64,000 nt of DNA from the NCBI GenBank assembly GCA_050297855.1, contig JBNKTC010000006.1, positions 124,001 to 188,000 on the forward strand, read 5' to 3'. The notes below the pieces were generated by a model. The model was not told where the DNA came from. It did no database searches and worked only from the letters and a program-made list of their open reading frames with translations. The stretch comes from SZUA-545 sp050297855. GTDB taxonomy: Bacteria; Campylobacterota; Campylobacteria; Campylobacterales; SZUA-545. This document shows positions 62,001 to 64,000 of this stretch, piece by piece (within the stretch, counting starts at the first letter, position 1; each line of letters begins with the position of its first letter). A program made the translations under genes and the position numbers.

Positions 62001-62783
62001 TTGCGGCTTTGGCGACTCCTTTTTCTCCTCTTCTTTACGGCTTTCTCTTACGTGACCGGGTATGAACCCGGTCCACTACTGCAGGCGCACAGGGACAACT
62101 ACCTTCTCTTTTACAGTTATGACGGCGAAGAGCATCCCGACCGGGATGTAGAGACAGAAGCGATGTACCAGTTCTCCATCAAAGTGCCGCTTCATTACGA
62201 CAGTTTCGATCTCTTCTTTGCCTATACCCAGCGAGCCTTCTGGCAGGTATACGACAATGACGACACCCGGCCTTTCCGCGAGATCGACCACGCCCCTGAA
62301 TTCTTTTTCGATACGAACGGGTCGCTGATCCCCTTTATCGGTGCCGAACGTCTCCGTTTCGGATACGAACATGAGTCCAACGGGGAGGGACTGGAGACGA
62401 CGCGGGCCTGGAACCGCCTAGCGGGAAGCGCCTTATTCGGCACGGAGGAGCTGGAACTGGAGGTCAAACTGTGGTACTGGCTGAAAAAAAGGCCCAAAGA
62501 GTCCCCCGATGACCCCAATGGAGACGAAACCCCTGGCATCCGGAACTATTACGGCAACGGGGAGCTTCGCGCGACCTACCGCTATGGAAAATACCGCTCC
62601 TCCGTCATGGCACGCAACACCCTTCGAAGCGATACAAACCGCGGGGCCGTAGAACTGACGCTCCAGGGGCCGATGAACAATGTCGACTGGTATCTTTACT
62701 ACTGGCGCGGTTACGGGGAGAGTGTGGGGATGTACGATGCGCTCAGCGAACGCATCGGATTCGGGATCGCCTTTACACGATGA
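62001..62783 (+). CDS. pldA: Outer membrane phospholipase A
   Basis: A 260-residue outer membrane beta-barrel lipase with a signal peptide (about residues 1-20). FGYEHESNGEG holds the catalytic histidine and serine (HxS), and TRAWNR the conserved asparagine of the H-S-N triad. It has alternating hydrophobic strands and ends in FGIAFTR rather than a terminal phenylalanine. It removes misplaced phospholipids from the outer leaflet and can raise membrane permeability. The TTG start lies 3 bp after the phosphorylase homologue, with AAGGAGAG upstream. It is probably read through from the storage operon. Confidence 0.88.
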   Translation: MRLWRLLFLLFFTAFSYVTGYEPGPLLQAHRDNYLLFYSYDGEEHPDRDVETEAMYQFSIKVPLHYDSFDLFFAYTQRAFWQVYDNDDTRPFREIDHAPEFFFDTNGSLIPFIGAERLRFGYEHESNGEGLETTRAWNRLAGSALFGTEELELEVKLWYWLKKRPKESPDDPNGDETPGIRNYYGNGELRATYRYGKYRSSVMARNTLRSDTNRGAVELTLQGPMNNVDWYLYYWRGYGESVGMYDALSERIGFGIAFTR

Positions 62784-62786
62784 GGC

Positions 62787-63290
62787 TTAGCGTGGGGCGA
62801 GGTTAAGTGACGTCTCCCACGGGATATTACGTTCTGCCAGCCAGTTTTTGATATCGGCAGTACAACAGGAGCCCTTGGGGTTCGCCTTCTGACAGAAACT
62901 CTTATCCTGGCTGATGATCCCTTTGATCTTTTTGACCAGTGCCTTGGGATCCAGCTGCTTCATATCTTCCAGCGCATCGGACTTTTTATATTTATGGCAA
63001 TAGCACAGGGGTGTCGAAGGGTCGTCGTTTTTGATCGTCACCTTTGTCTTGATATCCCCTTCGCCAAAACACTCATTTCCGTCTTTTGAGTAGTAGACAA
63101 TCTTGCATCCCGGGGTGGTGCAGAAGTGGAATGCTTCCATATCCGAGACCATCGCTTCGCGCCTCTCTTTTAAAAGTTGTGCCTTGATCGTGACCGACTT
63201 GACATTTTTCCCCGCCTTGCCGCATTCGGGGCATGGAGGATGATTCTTTTTATCTGCTTCTGTTTTTTGGGGTGCCGCACTGAAAAACAT
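62787..63290 (-). CDS. CopZ-like zinc/[2Fe-2S] cysteine-rich protein
   Basis: A 167-residue cytoplasmic protein. The first part has CPECGK and CTTPGCK pairs suitable for zinc. The C-terminal part CYCHKYKK, then KSFCQKANPKGSCCTADIKNWL matches the BFD-like [2Fe-2S] arrangement found in the N-terminal domain of Archaeoglobus CopZ, which passes copper and can reduce Cu(II). No copper ATPase lies nearby, so the role is inferred from cysteine spacing only. The start at MFFSAAPQK follows GGAGAAGAAG. Confidence 0.7.
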   Translation of the reverse strand: MFFSAAPQKTEADKKNHPPCPECGKAGKNVKSVTIKAQLLKERREAMVSDMEAFHFCTTPGCKIVYYSKDGNECFGEGDIKTKVTIKNDDPSTPLCYCHKYKKSDALEDMKQLDPKALVKKIKGIISQDKSFCQKANPKGSCCTADIKNWLAERNIPWETSLNLAPR

Positions 63291-63337
63291 GCTTCTTCTC
63301 CACTTTTTTCGTCGATTATAGCACAAGCACGTATGGC

Positions 63338-63366
63338 TTGACGGTTAATGCACATCGGGGTACAAT
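63338..63366 (+). promoter_or_regulatory. Acylphosphatase promoter
   Basis: TTGACG (63338-63343), a 17 bp spacer and TACAAT (63361-63366), the closest match to the full sigma-70 consensus in the window. It lies 20 bp before the start codon and also shows that the longer upstream reading of the gene is not translated. Confidence 0.7.
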
Positions 63367-63386
63367 TCAAGAAGGAGGGATCGATA

Positions 63387-63659
63387 ATGAAAAAAAGCTA
63401 CCGATTTTACGTCTCCGGCATTGTCCAGGGGGTTTTTTACCGCAAAAACGTCGAGGAGAATGCCCAGAAGCACGGTTTTAGCGGGTATATCCGCAATATG
63501 GACGACGGACGCGTCGAAGCCGCTGCGACGATGGAAGAGCATCGGCTGGAGGAGTTTTTGGCTATCCTGCGTCGCGGGTCGCCCGCTTCGGTTGTGGAGC
63601 ATATCGAGACCGAAGAGATCAGGAAAACATTCGAGGGGATCTTTGAGATACGGTATTGA
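63387..63659 (+). CDS. acyP: Acylphosphatase
   Basis: A 90-residue enzyme hydrolysing acyl phosphates such as 1,3-bisphosphoglycerate or carbamoyl phosphate. VSGIVQGVFYRKNVEENA contains the phosphate-binding loop and catalytic arginine (about R17), and GFSGYIRNMDDGRVEA the catalytic asparagine (about N35). AAGGAGGG lies 6 bp before the ATG. A perfect CGGCCGG/CCGGCCG hairpin follows the gene. Confidence 0.93.
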   Translation: MKKSYRFYVSGIVQGVFYRKNVEENAQKHGFSGYIRNMDDGRVEAAATMEEHRLEEFLAILRRGSPASVVEHIETEEIRKTFEGIFEIRY

Positions 63660-63660
63660 A

Positions 63661-63680
63661 CGGCCGGAGAGGACCGGCCG
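63661..63680. terminator. Hairpin after the acylphosphatase gene
   Basis: A seven-base-pair perfect stem CGGCCGG/CCGGCCG with an AGAGGA loop starts one base after the acylphosphatase stop. No T-run follows on either strand, so termination is uncertain; it could attenuate or stabilise the transcript. Confidence 0.4.
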
Positions 63681-63745
63681 ACATAAGGGGTGTATGAAAA
63701 CGGCATCTTTAATCTACCCCATCCCGATAACAAAGGGGTGACACA

Positions 63746-64000
63746 ATGCTGAGACTCGCTGAGTTGAGGAACGTATTGGGCGCGGAGTGTTTGCTGATCG
63801 CGCCGCTGGGGGGCGAGGGGGTCTATCTGATCCGTGTCGGAAACGACAAGCGGGTCGTCAAATATCATCCCAATGCCGGGATAGAGGCCAAAATGCTGCA
63901 GCTGCTGGCTCCGCACCTCAGAGTGCCTTCTGTCGTATGGAACGACCAGGAGACGGTTGTCATGGAGTACCTGGAAGAGGGTGCACCGATCGACGAGGCG
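63746..64000 (+). CDS. Phosphotransferase-family protein, N-terminal part
   Basis: The open end of a gene cut by the window edge; 85 codons are visible. GGEGVYLIRVGNDKRVVKYHPNAGIEAKMLQLL and VVMEYLEEGAPIDEA follow the N-lobe of aminoglycoside-phosphotransferase/choline-kinase-type kinases: glycine loop, lysine strand, and hinge MEYL. AAGGGG precedes the ATG. The catalytic loop would lie beyond the window, so the substrate cannot be judged. Confidence 0.7.
   Translation, partial: MLRLAELRNVLGAECLLIAPLGGEGVYLIRVGNDKRVVKYHPNAGIEAKMLQLLAPHLRVPSVVWNDQETVVMEYLEEGAPIDEA

Overview
The window is a dense, about 50% GC bacterial chromosome segment. Every recognisable gene points to the Campylobacterota (former Epsilonproteobacteria). 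Diagnostic signs are the fused cytochrome c biogenesis protein CcsBA, the neighbourhood rpsO / Rrf2 regulator / flhA, an 80-residue HP0268-type nuclease overlapping miaB, HemJ, an ATE/Bpt-type leucyltransferase and a COG3400-like TrkA-N protein. FliN, FliO, a CheX-like protein and FlhA indicate a motile, flagellated cell. The G+C content is high for the phylum, so a free-living lineage (Sulfurimonas/Hydrogenimonas-like) is more likely than a gut pathogen, but the genus cannot be fixed from this sequence.

Layout. 0.2-8 kb (minus): an orphan MNT nucleotidyltransferase, ccsBA, polA and a cheX-like/fliN/fliO set. 8-16.8 kb (plus): TauE-type permease, uvrA, a small exported protein, crcB, three poorly known genes including a NucA-type nuclease, and an 867-residue metallo-beta-lactamase/CNB/CNB/hemerythrin fusion. 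16.9-18.1 kb (minus): tRNA-Thr and nusA. 18.3-23.9 kb (plus): HP0268-type nuclease, miaB, DUF374 acyltransferase, a Xer recombinase and a PilM/N/O-like membrane trio. 23.8-25.9 kb (minus): tilS, cmoA, rpsO. 26-33.6 kb (plus): cation efflux, Rrf2 regulator, flhA, oadGAB sodium pump and a GGDEF-like remnant. 33.6-36.5 kb (minus): a helicase-like remnant and pckA. 36.6-46.7 kb: truD, a TrkA-N protein, aroB, an MscS channel, bpt, a BASS transporter, hemJ and typA.

46.9-62 kb is one long co-directional run with 0-20 bp spacing or small overlaps. It holds pgi, an NDP-sugar pyrophosphorylase fused to a mutase-like domain, two GH57 enzymes, a GalT-family nucleotidylyltransferase, glgA, a DUF4912 protein, a GH57 branching enzyme, a ROK glucokinase and a short GT35 phosphorylase homologue. 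This is a storage-polysaccharide locus built on GH57 rather than GH13 enzymes. No GlgC is present in it. Two proteins have lost hallmark catalytic residues: the mutase domain of the fusion, and the PLP lysine of the phosphorylase homologue. The window closes with phospholipase A, a CopZ-like cysteine-rich protein, acylphosphatase and the start of a phosphotransferase.

How parts may work together (inference): PckA and the sodium-pumping oxaloacetate decarboxylase meet at oxaloacetate. Pgi connects gluconeogenic hexose phosphate to the glucan locus, and glucokinase plus phosphorylase/GH57 enzymes return glucose units. Two intergenic regions (11.8 and 44.8 kb) share an ordered pair of conserved boxes flanked by different hairpins and look like copies of one dispersed structured element. 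No gene-free stretch exceeds about 260 bp, and no CRISPR array, insertion sequence or phage gene was seen.
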